From positions 16,820,001 through 16,884,000 of the forward strand of contig NC_092312.1 in assembly GCF_036785885.1 (NCBI RefSeq): a DNA stretch of 64,000 nucleotides. Direction: 5' to 3'. A program made the position numbers and the translations under genes. Below the pieces are notes generated by a model, which did not search any database, was not told the DNA's origin, and worked only from the letters and a program-made list of their open reading frames with translations. This document shows positions 1-9,299 of the stretch, one piece after another (position 1 is the stretch's first letter; each line of letters starts with the position of its first letter). Source of the DNA: Coffea arabica (taxonomy: Eukaryota; Streptophyta; Magnoliopsida; Gentianales; Rubiaceae).

Positions 1-731
1 CTATATTAGAGTAGGGTTCAAGGTTGGATCCTGATTAATTTTTGAGATCACATGGATCGGTAATTATTACTAATTGGTCAATTTAATGAGTGGTATCTTT
101 ATTTCAATGGTTTGACAAAAAATATTGATGGTGAAGGATAGGAATTTGAAAAGTATGAAAACATTTGACAGTTAATCTAAACAAGTGATTCAAGGGTCAC
201 GAAAAAGGTGGGGTTCAATATTGATTTTGAACATGAATCGGTGGAAACTTTCTTACACCTCTAACGATTGATACTTCATCCTGATAGTTTGTAGATTTCG
301 ACTATATTCTTTGGATAGTGTTGCATGTGTCCGAAAGAAACAAAAAGATCTAATTTTCATGCATCAGAAGACTCCGACAGTTACGAGGTGAAGTTTTGAA
401 AATCACACGTGGCACGACAAATCTAAGGATAGAAAAGAAGTATAGTAATTTTATCATTTGATTACTTCAATGAGTAGAGTTAGAACTCATCGAAGGAGAT
501 CCCGTGTTGTGAGTGGTGGTGCGAAGAAATTTTGCAAAGGGAGACAGTGAATTGAGACATTTTTCCGCGAATCAACAGGAAGTTAGATTCAGAATAACTA
601 CATATGTTCATTTGCCAATTGAATCAATTTAATATCAGAACTGATTGATTCAGATGTGTAATTCGATATCATATTATTTGGTAGTTGAACGCAAATTTTT
701 ATTAAAAGAAATATTCGTCAAAGTGGAGATT
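1..731. other. gene-free interval, possible decayed retroelement interior
   Basis: No convincing ORF or exon is visible here. The segment ends in a polypurine-tract-like stretch (AAGTGGAGAT, 721-730) directly before the LTR-like segment that follows, so part of it may be the decayed 3' internal region of a Copia-type element. No reverse transcriptase or RNase H motif can be read. Confidence 0.35.
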
Positions 732-1276
732 TATTAGGTAATTGGCTTAATTTCTTTTAGTAAGGTTTCTTCTTTTGAATGAAAGTAACTAATTTACTAA
801 TTGATTTTAGTTACTTGAAATAGTAGTCAAGAAATTTTTTATTTTGTTTAGAATTTAGAAGTTATTTCTTATTTTGTATAAGTTTAAAATTAGCATTGAT
901 TTTTTTGTTGTTATTTGACTTTTGACTAAATAATATTATCTATAAATAGGTAAGTTGGCATATTACAAAAAGATACACAAGAGACACACACGAGAGCTTC
1001 ATGTAACCTTATCCATGGGGGATGAGGAAAGGTTTTTGAAAAATGAGAAATGATATGCAAAGGTTAGATTTGGATTCAAGTTATATTTTTGTATACGATT
1101 TTTCCCTCTTATAATAAAGAAGGTATTTTTTTTCTGTGGACGTGGGTTTAATAATAGAGTCGAACCACGTTAAATATTATATGTCGTTTATTTTTCATAT
1201 TTATGACTTGTTTATTATTAAATTACTATTTACTTGACATCTCGATAGTTGTTTATTCCACGTTTAGATCCTAATA
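732..1276 (+). mobile_element. decayed Copia-type LTR
   Basis: The segment is bounded by an inverted repeat, TATTAGG at 732-738 and CCTAATA at 1270-1276, which looks like a mutated TGTTAGG...CCTAACA LTR end pair. Inside are a TATA-like CTATAAATA near 950, AATAAA-like signals around 1112-1125, and a segment around 1140-1180 resembling the 3' part of plant Copia LTRs. A polypurine-like tract precedes it. A degenerate primer-binding-site-like TAGTATCA follows near 1286, where TGGTATCA complementary to initiator Met tRNA is expected. The assignment rests on remembered family features. Confidence 0.55.
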
Positions 1277-3840
1277 ATAAATTTAGTAGTATCAAGTATC
1301 GACCAGCAAGAAGACGAAGATTGGGTCTCGTTTTAAAAATTCAGGTACGTGTATAAATCACCACCATTCTCTTCTTCAGATGAGTTGAGTGCTACAACTA
1401 GTTTGGAGTTCAAATATGCGCACAACGACTCGGGGAAGAAAGCAATAATTTATAATTGTTCGTTAGCAAATTACGGAATTTTCCAAACAAGATAGAATCA
1501 TAGGACTTGAGAACTTATAATCTTCGAGCAAAGGTATTGAATTTTCCAACCTGGATGACTCCCATGGATTATCCCCATCAGTAATAACCGATTTCCCAAT
1601 GGAAAAGGCATTACTCTTATTTATTGCTGTTAGAATAGTCGATAGCCGTTTTCTCCTCCTTTCTTTGTGCAATGAACGCAATGATAGGACTTGAGAACCT
1701 TACCCGGAAAAAATTATTGGACTTGTGACCACAAGTATCGAACTTGGCTCATCTCCCAGTACTCTTTCTTCATTTCTGGTGGCGTACGTTTGGATGCATG
1801 ACACGTGTTTTCGTTTATTAATAAGCATTAGAATGAGTCAAATTTAAAATAATTATATTTCTTTCTAATAAATAAAGATACGAATCAGACATCTAGCTGT
1901 ATACTGTGAAAACGACTGAAAAAGAGTCAAATTACGCAAGTACTGTAGGTTAACCAATTACTCAAAACTTGGAAATTTTCAATCCTAGCTATTTTTCGCT
2001 GCGAATCAGGAAGACTTGTTTTTGTTTAGTACACGTGAAGCACGTGGGCAAGTTCGGCTTGCTAAAGTAAGCTGCTTTGAAAATTCATCAGAGAATAAAT
2101 AAACCATGCAAAAAACGATTGAGCAAAGGTCCTTTTCTCAACTTCTGGGCGGTGCGGAACATCTTGTCATGTTCCCCGTTGTGTTGCATGGTTGGATCTA
2201 TAATGTTGTACGTACTGCTTGCACGATGAAAGTGAAAAACGCCTCGTTAGTTCGATGTATCCACGGGTCTAAGCTCAAAACAATCCTATCAAATCTATTA
2301 AGAATTCTCAGAGTACACGGCATTTAATATATTCATTGAACTTTCGTACAGCCGTGAGAGGGAGAGGGAGAAAGAGCCTCTAGCAGTAGATTCACCTTTG
2401 TCGATCTGGATTGCATTTTTCTTGATTTTTTTTGATGAAAAAATTGCTATAGCGATTGATATTATTTGTGAAATAAAAAGATGATTGAAAAATGTGTTCA
2501 TAGAAAACGTAAAAATATTATAATCCAAACGCAGGTCTGGATTATCGCTAGAAGAATCTGTAATCACCGACTGTGGCACGTTTTAAAATTCTGATAGCAG
2601 CCAAATGCGTTTCTTGCTTCCCTTTTGTTTTTGTTTGATTTTTCGTATTTACAGGGAAGGGTCTGCTAAGGGTTGAAAGCCTGACACCGTCCATAAAAAT
2701 ATGAGTAAGGTGCAAGATGACATCAAAAGCAGAGTTCAATATATATCACAAGTGAAGTGGCATCAGACGGAGGAAAAGATGAATCTGAAATAGGGAAAGC
2801 TAAGATGGCGATAAGATTTGAAAAGCTGTCATGATAAGATTTCAAGACAAATCCCGTTTTTACAAATAACTCATCGTTCCCGGCTGCTATGCGAGCCTCG
2901 GACGCATTCTTTTCTGTGACTTGTACCAAAGTACAATCAAAATTGTGACGAAAACCTAACTAAAACAGCAAACTGATTAGTTCAGTTTGGTTTCAATGAA
3001 TATGTGTGTTAGCCATTTACATCAACTGTAACCTGAACTGTCAAAAAGTTTTATTTTTTTGAACAACATTATAGTGGGTTTTTTTTTTTTTTTTTTTTTC
3101 CTTCCGGTCCAAAGCTATTAGAAGTGTATCTTCAACGCTTGCTTGCTTAATCATGCTGAGAGGTTAGAAGATGAATAGCTGAAGACATAGCTAAGATAGC
3201 ACATACTACTAATTAATCTTTATATTGTACTTTAGCTTACGTAGTCGTTCAAAAGTATTATTACTAGTAGTCATATAGTAAAATAGTATTGGGTTTATAT
3301 AGGTTATTATGACACTATTTCAGCTTGGCGTCTTGGATTTCAAGCCAATTCAGCCTGCACTACTGTTACATCAATATTGTTTTTCTTTGAGATAAAAAGA
3401 AAAGGAAGAATGAGAAGAGGTAAATTTTTGTAGGGAAGCATTCCTCAAATTGTTTCTCTCAATGATAATATTGATCAAATATTCTAAATAACTGAAACTA
3501 TTACAGTTCAAGAGTCAAAACACTAATTTTACCATCCAACAAGAAGAGAGTATGATGTCCAAAATAACTATCAGATTTATAAAGACACTAGTGGCATTTG
3601 TTTGCTAGTATACTTCTACGTGGCTTTGTTTATCTTTTTCATTTTTGTACTGATTTTGATACTTTATGAGTACCAGAAGGGCAGTAGCAGAGCTGTGGGA
3701 AGCCGGGGGCAGTAAATTAATTAGCCAGAAAAATTTCACCTGATACTGCCCAAAAAATCGCTAATCTCGGAGGCTAATGGGATGGGGAAATTTTTTCCCA
3801 TGTTTAGAAATGGGGTGGAAGGTGGGGGCCCATCACCCGT
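1277..3840. other. gene-free interval
   Basis: No gene is recognised. Short ORFs of 60-95 codons occur on both strands but show no known domain and no exon-like continuation. A poly-T run lies near 3079-3100. The phrase AGGACTTGAGAAC occurs twice, near 1502 and 1686, suggesting a small repeat. From about 3690 the sequence turns into a G-rich stretch that leads into AT-rich DNA. Confidence 0.5.
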
Positions 3841-4330
3841 TAAAAAAATTTAATAAATATATAAATATATGTATATAATATTTAATTTAATGAGTTACAA
3901 ATTTATGATAATGATATTATTAATTATATATATTACATAATATATATTAGTATATGTAATATAATTGATATTGTCAATTATACTAATAAGTATACATATC
4001 TACTAATAGAAATTGTTAATTAGTTATACTAAATTTACTAATATATTTATATTAAATTTCTAATTATACTTAACACAATAATACTTTTTTTATATAAAAA
4101 AAGCATAAATAATGACTTGGTGATTGTATTTATGTAAAAAGTGAAAATTTGACTACTTTAGTTGTATTTATTTTATCATGTTGAATTGTATTTAAATAAC
4201 TTTTATTTATGAATTTCAACTGTGAAATTATAATGAATAATAACTTGGTGTTGATATTTCAGTATTTAATTATTTATTAAAATTTGATTATAATAAAATT
4301 ATATTATAAATTTTTATTAGTCCCGCATAA
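3841..4330. repeat. very AT-rich segment
   Basis: About 490 bp made almost wholly of A and T (TATATA, AATTATA and similar). Short GC-rich stretches flank it: a GGGGGCCCATCACCCG-like stretch on the left and a TCCCGC...GTGGCGAGACGAG stretch on the right. This resembles the core of a non-autonomous transposon, but I could not fix ends or a target-site duplication. No coding potential. Confidence 0.4.
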
Positions 4331-4548
4331 AAAGCGTGGCGAGACGAGTTAGTGGGCAGCGGGACTTGCAGTGAAAACTCCAAAAAAGTAACTTATTTGG
4401 GTTGCTATTTTCCAAACAAAGCGAGGCTTTGTAGTTTAATCGAGATTGGTGATTTTTTTTGGACAAAACGACGTGAATGAAACGAATTATTCTTCACTAG
4501 TCTCGTTCAAAAAATGAACAACACAAGTCATGTGGCATTTCAAGCGCG

Positions 4549-4594
4549 CTCTCTCTCTCTCTCTCTCTCTCTCTAGAGAGAGAGGAAGAGAGAG
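4549..4594. repeat. (CT)n/(AG)n microsatellite
   Basis: A run of CT dinucleotides (about 4549-4574) is followed at once by an AG run (about 4575-4594). The two runs are complementary, so the tract could fold back on itself. It abuts the tandem array that follows. Confidence 0.85.
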
Positions 4595-4939
4595 ACGGGT
4601 AAAAAAGATCCCATGTGATACATAATTGAATCGTATCGTTACCTAATAAATTAAAGACTCCTAAATAGATGACTCTTTTGATTTTAACCCCATAGAGAAA
4701 AGAAAGAACAATTTTTAGGGAAGATGCAATTTTGCATTCTTTGCTTATATACTTCTATATACATAGAGTGAGAGAGAGACGGGTAAAAAAGATCCCATGT
4801 GATACATAATTGAATCGTATCGTTACCCAATAAATTAAAGACACCTAAATAGAGGACTCTTTTGATTTTAGCCCTATGGAGAAAAGAAAGACTGATTTTG
4901 AGCGAAGATGCAATTTTGCATTCTTTGCTTATATACTTC

Positions 4940-4979
<40 letters not shown>

Positions 4980-5330
4980 TGGGTAAAGAAGATCCCATGT
5001 GATACATAATTGAATCGTATCGTTACCCAATAAATTAAAGACTCCTAAATAGAGGACTCTTTTGATTTTAACCCCATAGAGAAAAGAAAAAACGATCTTT
5101 AGCGAAGATGCAATTTTGCATTCTTTGTTTATATACTTCTATATATATAGAGAGAGAGAGAGAGAGACACGGGTAAAGAAAATCCCATGTGATACATAAT
5201 TGAATTGTATCGTTGCCCAATAAATTAAAAACTCCTAAATAGAGGACTCTTTTGATTTTAACCCCTTGCAGAAAAGAAAGAACGATTTTGAGCGAAGATG
5301 CAATTTTGCATTCTTTGCTTATATACTTCT
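4587..5330. repeat. four-copy tandem array, unit about 184-200 bp
   Basis: Four near-identical units begin with a (GA)n tract and then (A)CGGGTAAA, seen at about 4595, 4779, 4979 and 5169. Each continues through GATCCCATGTGATACATAA, a TAAATTAAA(A)ACTCCTAAAT segment, CTCTTTTGATTTTA, the palindrome ATGCAATTTTGCAT and CTTATATACTTCT. Unit length varies mainly through the (TA)n and (GA)n microsatellites at the junctions. The array contains no gene; the short ORFs inside it simply recur with the repeat. Confidence 0.9.
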
Positions 5331-5550
5331 CCATACTGCCATTATTGTTTTCACAAAAGGAAAGCACCAGCATGGATCAGATTCGCGAATGGATCAAAGA
5401 TACCAATGGTACTTTTTCTTGAAGGCCCGCATTTTGAACGAACATGGCATAATGGTTTGTCAGTAATCGTACGGCAATAAGTCTGAAATGAAAGGACTGA
5501 TAAGCAGAAAAGCATTGGGCGCAGACCAAATACATACAAAGGATGCAGGG
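5331..5550. other. unique spacer before the inverted repeat
   Basis: Short spacer between the tandem array and the long inverted repeat. Overlapping ORFs of about 60 codons run through it in several frames with no recognisable domain. Confidence 0.4.
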
Positions 5551-6636
5551 GGTTACGTCTACGGTGGAAAGTTCACCTTTCTGCCCATAGTAGGCAGAAC
5601 CAATGCAAGGAGGCCAGCTGTGCTATGTGGGGACGCACAAAGAAGGACATCCGAGCACCACCGGAGAAAACCGGTTTGGCTTGGATGAAAAACGTTATAT
5701 ATTTTAAAATTACAATAAAAGTCCTCTTAAAAATTTATTCATCATCTAATGCCCAATACTTATATTTGATAAATTAAAATAGTTAATTAAATATTCTATT
5801 ATAATATAAACAACTATATGTCATTGAGTTGATTGAATGATATTTTCTTTTTTTTTTTTGTATTTCAATTAGTTGTCAATTAAGTTTCAATTGAAATAAA
5901 TATTTTATAATTATTTAAATTATCAATTTAAGATGAGCATAAATATAAATACATTAAATTGTATTATTGAAATATTTGATTTAATATAAAAGAAATTTTA
6001 GTGGAAAAAAGAGAATTTTAATTTGAGTGTATAGTAACTTTAATTGTAAACATTATAACGCAAATTGTTGTATGACTTGTGTATATGAGTTTCAATTGGT
6101 TATGGTTAGGCATTGTAATTATAATAACAAGTAAATGTGATTACTAATATAAAGGACTCACATGAATTTTTAAAAAATTTCTTGTATTTCTTCTTGTCTT
6201 TCTTTTATATTAAATCAAATATTTCAATAATACAATTTAATGTATTTATATTTATGCTCATCTTAAATTGATAATTTAAATAATTATAAAATATTTATTT
6301 CAATTGAAACTTAATTGACAACTAATTGAAATACAAAAAAAAATATATCATTCAATCAACTCAATGACATATAGTTGTTTATATTATAATAGAATATTTA
6401 ATTAACTATTTTAATTTATCAAATATAAGTATTGGGCATTAGATGATGAACAAATTTTTAAGAGGACTTTTATTGTAATTTTAAAATATATAACGTTTTT
6501 CATCCAAGCCAAACCGGCTTTTTCCAGTGGTGCTCGGATGTCCTTCTTTGTGCGTCCCACATAGCACAGCTGGCCTCCTTGCATTGGTTCTGCCTACTAT
6601 GGGCAGAAAGGTGAACTTTACACCGTAGACGCAACC
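5551..6636. repeat. long inverted repeat (foldback element)
   Basis: The left arm (5551-5995) and right arm (6199-6636) are near-perfect reverse complements over about 440 bp, separated by about 203 bp. The outer 130-150 bp of each arm is GC-richer and carries its own small palindrome around CTGCCCATAGTAGGCAG; the inner 300 bp is AT-rich. Visible mismatches are few, for example GTCTACGGTGGAAAG on the left against CTTTACACCGTAGAC on the right. It could be a foldback or long-TIR transposon, or a hairpin-RNA locus. Weak similarity continues about 15 bp beyond each outer end. Confidence 0.93.
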
Positions 6637-7713
6637 TTGCTTTTCTTTTGTACCTAGATCAGAAAATGAATGCAGCCACGCACTGACTCATCAATTTGCT
6701 GTAAAGTTAGTTTATGATATAGAATGGGAATGTGATTTCCCAGTATGACTGATAGATATAGTCAAGAAGGAAGTGCAAGTCGTGGTCCGTTTTTGTAATT
6801 AATTCTTCTAATATCAAGTATTAATATATATATATAAAGCTGTTACCGTTCGCAGACAAAAAAAAGATTAATATGGAAAAATGAATGAACATAGCAACCC
6901 AAAAAGCAATTGAGGTTTACATCAAGATGTACTGTCGGACCAGCCCATTTGGGCCCAGTGCTTCTTGGGTTACACCTTCAAACTGATGAGTTTAAAGGGC
7001 CCAACTAATATAGTTTACACGTTCAACTGATTACTCATCCGCCCAATCCCTCAGATTTTAAGACTCTCATTCCGGGCCTAACAGAAGTTCAAACAGGCGA
7101 GGGAAAGGTACAGCCACAAAAAAACCACAGTGGTAAAAGGTTGTCTTTTCCCACCAAGTTATATGAAAAAGATACGGAAAATAATTAACCATATATACTT
7201 CGATCTTTACTAGAAAAATCTCAGTCATTTGAATCTTAACCACTAATGTTTTAAATTTTTGAGAAGTATTGCATAACATGGTAAACCTAACTAGCGGGCG
7301 TTTAGAAGGTTAAACAGCTTTTAATTAGATTCTTTAGAAGGTTAAACAGCTTTTTTAGAAGATTAAGCAACTTTTGATACCTTTTTGAGCTGATATGAAT
7401 TGATTTGATTATGGTCTTCCTGCATATATATTTTATGCATATGTTAGTGGCGGGGCACCTTGTGCAGAAATCAACAAACATGACATGTTGATAATCACGT
7501 ACCAACAACATTATTAGAAGTGCTATTACTGCTAGACAGCCAACAAATGAGATCAAGATACAAACATGTTTACAAAGAAAATGGAAATGCAAGAAGACCG
7601 CTTACTTCACTCCAAGAATCATGAGCAAATCAGTGAAACTAATCAATTTTGAAATATTCAATAAGGCTGCTTAATTATCAAGCTCTGTCTGAATGAACTG
7701 ATACGTGATAAAT
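6637..7713. other. intergenic, 3' side of the CYP74 gene
   Basis: No gene is seen on either strand; ORFs of 70-96 codons here lack domains. The part nearest 7713 should include the 3' UTR of the minus-strand CYP74 gene. A short tandem repeat lies at 7301-7375. Confidence 0.5.
7301..7375. repeat. short degenerate tandem repeat
   Basis: The phrase TTTAGAAGGTTAAACAGCTTTT occurs about three times in 75 bp, the last copy altered to AGAAGATTAAGCAACTTTT. Non-coding. Confidence 0.6.
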
Positions 7714-9168
7714 TCAGTCGGCCTTGGTCAAAGACGTCACAGTAACCAGGGGACCCAACAAGATGGTGGCAGCCTCGACCGAAAATGTATCATACCTGAG
7801 AAAGAGCTCAACCAACAATAGCTTAGACAAGAGCACCACCAAGTCCTTTCCAGGGCATTGTTTGTCATCCACGGTAGGGTTATCGGTCTCTCTTCCATTA
7901 GACCAATACACGTATTTAAGCAACCTCTCACCATCACCCAAAAACCTATCCCCCACAAATTCTTCGGGATTGTCGAACACTTTCGGATCTTTGGTAGCAA
8001 ATGGCTGATACCCAAAGATCATTTCACCTTTCTCGATCAAGAAAGACGAATCATGGCTACTGATCACGACGTCCTCCCTGGCCTTTCCATATTGAAAAGG
8101 CACTGGGGGTTCGATTCTCAGTGCCTCGTAGACCACTGATTTGGTCAAGCTCATTTTGTTCAATGCTGAAACCGTAACTCCTCCCTCTTCCTTGACAACT
8201 GTTCTTATTTCATGAGCAAGTTGACGGTGCAAATCCTCACCTGCAGCGCCAACCCACTTGATCAAAGCAGGAAATAGGACCTTCGCGCCTCCATATGCAC
8301 TAAAACCTGCAAGAAAAACCAAGTTATGACATGCCTCATCCCTTGTGATGCCATATTTCTCAGATTCATCCAATATTCCGCTCGCATACTTGTCAAAGGC
8401 ATCATGCAGCTTCTGATAATCGGATTTCACAAACAAAAATGGCAACGGAAATGTGTGTAACAGAAAATCTTCGACGAAACTCGGCACGAATTTCAGCCCT
8501 AGCGTTATGAGTGGGTGAAGCATAAGAAAAAGCCACTTATCGAAACTTTTTGGTCCACTCGAGCCGACACCTGTCTCGTCAGGGTTCTTATTATCGCAAA
8601 ACAAACGAAAGATGAAGTCAAAGGAAATCTTATCACTATGGTCGTTGAAATTCGCCTTTCCCTCCTTATCTAACTCATCTTCAAGGTTGGGGAACAGCTC
8701 AGAAACGGAGCTGCGGAAGGTTGGGATGAATTTGTTGTGTAACTTGCCGAGTTGGGATGAGAAAAAACCTTTGACGGCTGCATGGGAAGGCTCGCGAGTA
8801 TCGAGAAAGGCACATACGCGATAGCCACCGGTGAAGTCAGTGGAAGGCATGAATGTGCCGTCCAGAACGTTTTTCTTCTCAACTTTAGAGCTGTCGAACA
8901 GAATTGGAAAACTAACGGCATCCAGGACTGCCACGACCTTGGGATTTTTGGCCATGAAAGGCCCAGGTGGAACGTTGGTTCTGAAGACGGTGGAGTTATA
9001 TTTTTGCATTCGGCTCTTGAAGAATTCATCTGTACCTTGGTTGTAGTAGTAGTCTCGTCTGTCTTTTATGGGTCCAAAAAAGGGTAAGCCGTAGCCACCG
9101 GGAATATCTCGTAATGGGAGGGTTTTCTTCGATGAAGGGGAAGAATAATTGGAGGAAGAGGACGACAT
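7714..9168 (-). CDS. CYP74-family cytochrome P450 (allene oxide / divinyl ether synthase or hydroperoxide lyase type)
   Basis: Single-exon gene of 484 aa for a CYP74 enzyme, an atypical P450 that rearranges fatty-acid hydroperoxides in the oxylipin pathway without O2 or a reductase. Visible family features are IPGGYGLPFFGPIKDR (residues 22-37), the YNQG and VPPGPF segments, PSTDFTGGYRV (108-118), the I-helix motif GFSAYGG (288-294), the ExxR-type helix YEALR (347-351) and the haem loop PTVDDKQCPGKD, with Cys438 as ligand. There is no long plastid transit peptide, which fits the CYP74C/D-like branch better than plastid CYP74A. Two family-typical Asn positions differ: I-helix Asn is Ser290, and NKQC reads DKQC. 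The ATG at 9168 is the first in frame and gives the usual length. Allene oxide synthase, lyase and divinyl ether synthase cannot be told apart by eye. Confidence 0.93.
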   Translation of the reverse strand: MSSSSSNYSSPSSKKTLPLRDIPGGYGLPFFGPIKDRRDYYYNQGTDEFFKSRMQKYNSTVFRTNVPPGPFMAKNPKVVAVLDAVSFPILFDSSKVEKKNVLDGTFMPSTDFTGGYRVCAFLDTREPSHAAVKGFFSSQLGKLHNKFIPTFRSSVSELFPNLEDELDKEGKANFNDHSDKISFDFIFRLFCDNKNPDETGVGSSGPKSFDKWLFLMLHPLITLGLKFVPSFVEDFLLHTFPLPFLFVKSDYQKLHDAFDKYASGILDESEKYGITRDEACHNLVFLAGFSAYGGAKVLFPALIKWVGAAGEDLHRQLAHEIRTVVKEEGGVTVSALNKMSLTKSVVYEALRIEPPVPFQYGKAREDVVISSHDSSFLIEKGEMIFGYQPFATKDPKVFDNPEEFVGDRFLGDGERLLKYVYWSNGRETDNPTVDDKQCPGKDLVVLLSKLLLVELFLRYDTFSVEAATILLGPLVTVTSLTKAD

Positions 9169-9277
9169 CGTTCACTTCAGTGCTGTATTTGTTGGTTTGT
9201 TGGGATACTTAGCAAGGCAAAGATTGGTTTGATCAATAAGTTTGAGACTGGTGATCAACAAAGGTATGTATATATAA

Positions 9278-9286
9278 TATATATAG
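9278..9286 (-). promoter_or_regulatory. TATA box of the CYP74 gene
   Basis: On the minus strand the sequence reads CTATATATATTATATA about 110 bp upstream of the CYP74 ATG. This would place transcription start near 9250 and give a 5' UTR of about 80 nt. Confidence 0.55.
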
Positions 9287-9299
9287 GGAATGTAAATCG

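Noticed and set aside
2106-2929. Cluster of short ORFs of 60-95 codons on both strands
   Set aside because: No domain, no splice-compatible continuation and no promoter pattern; random ORF lengths for this composition.
5068-5688. Several overlapping ORFs in the tandem array and inverted-repeat arm
   Set aside because: They are translations of repeat units (Leu/Ser runs from CT/GA tracts) and recur with the repeat rather than being conserved proteins.
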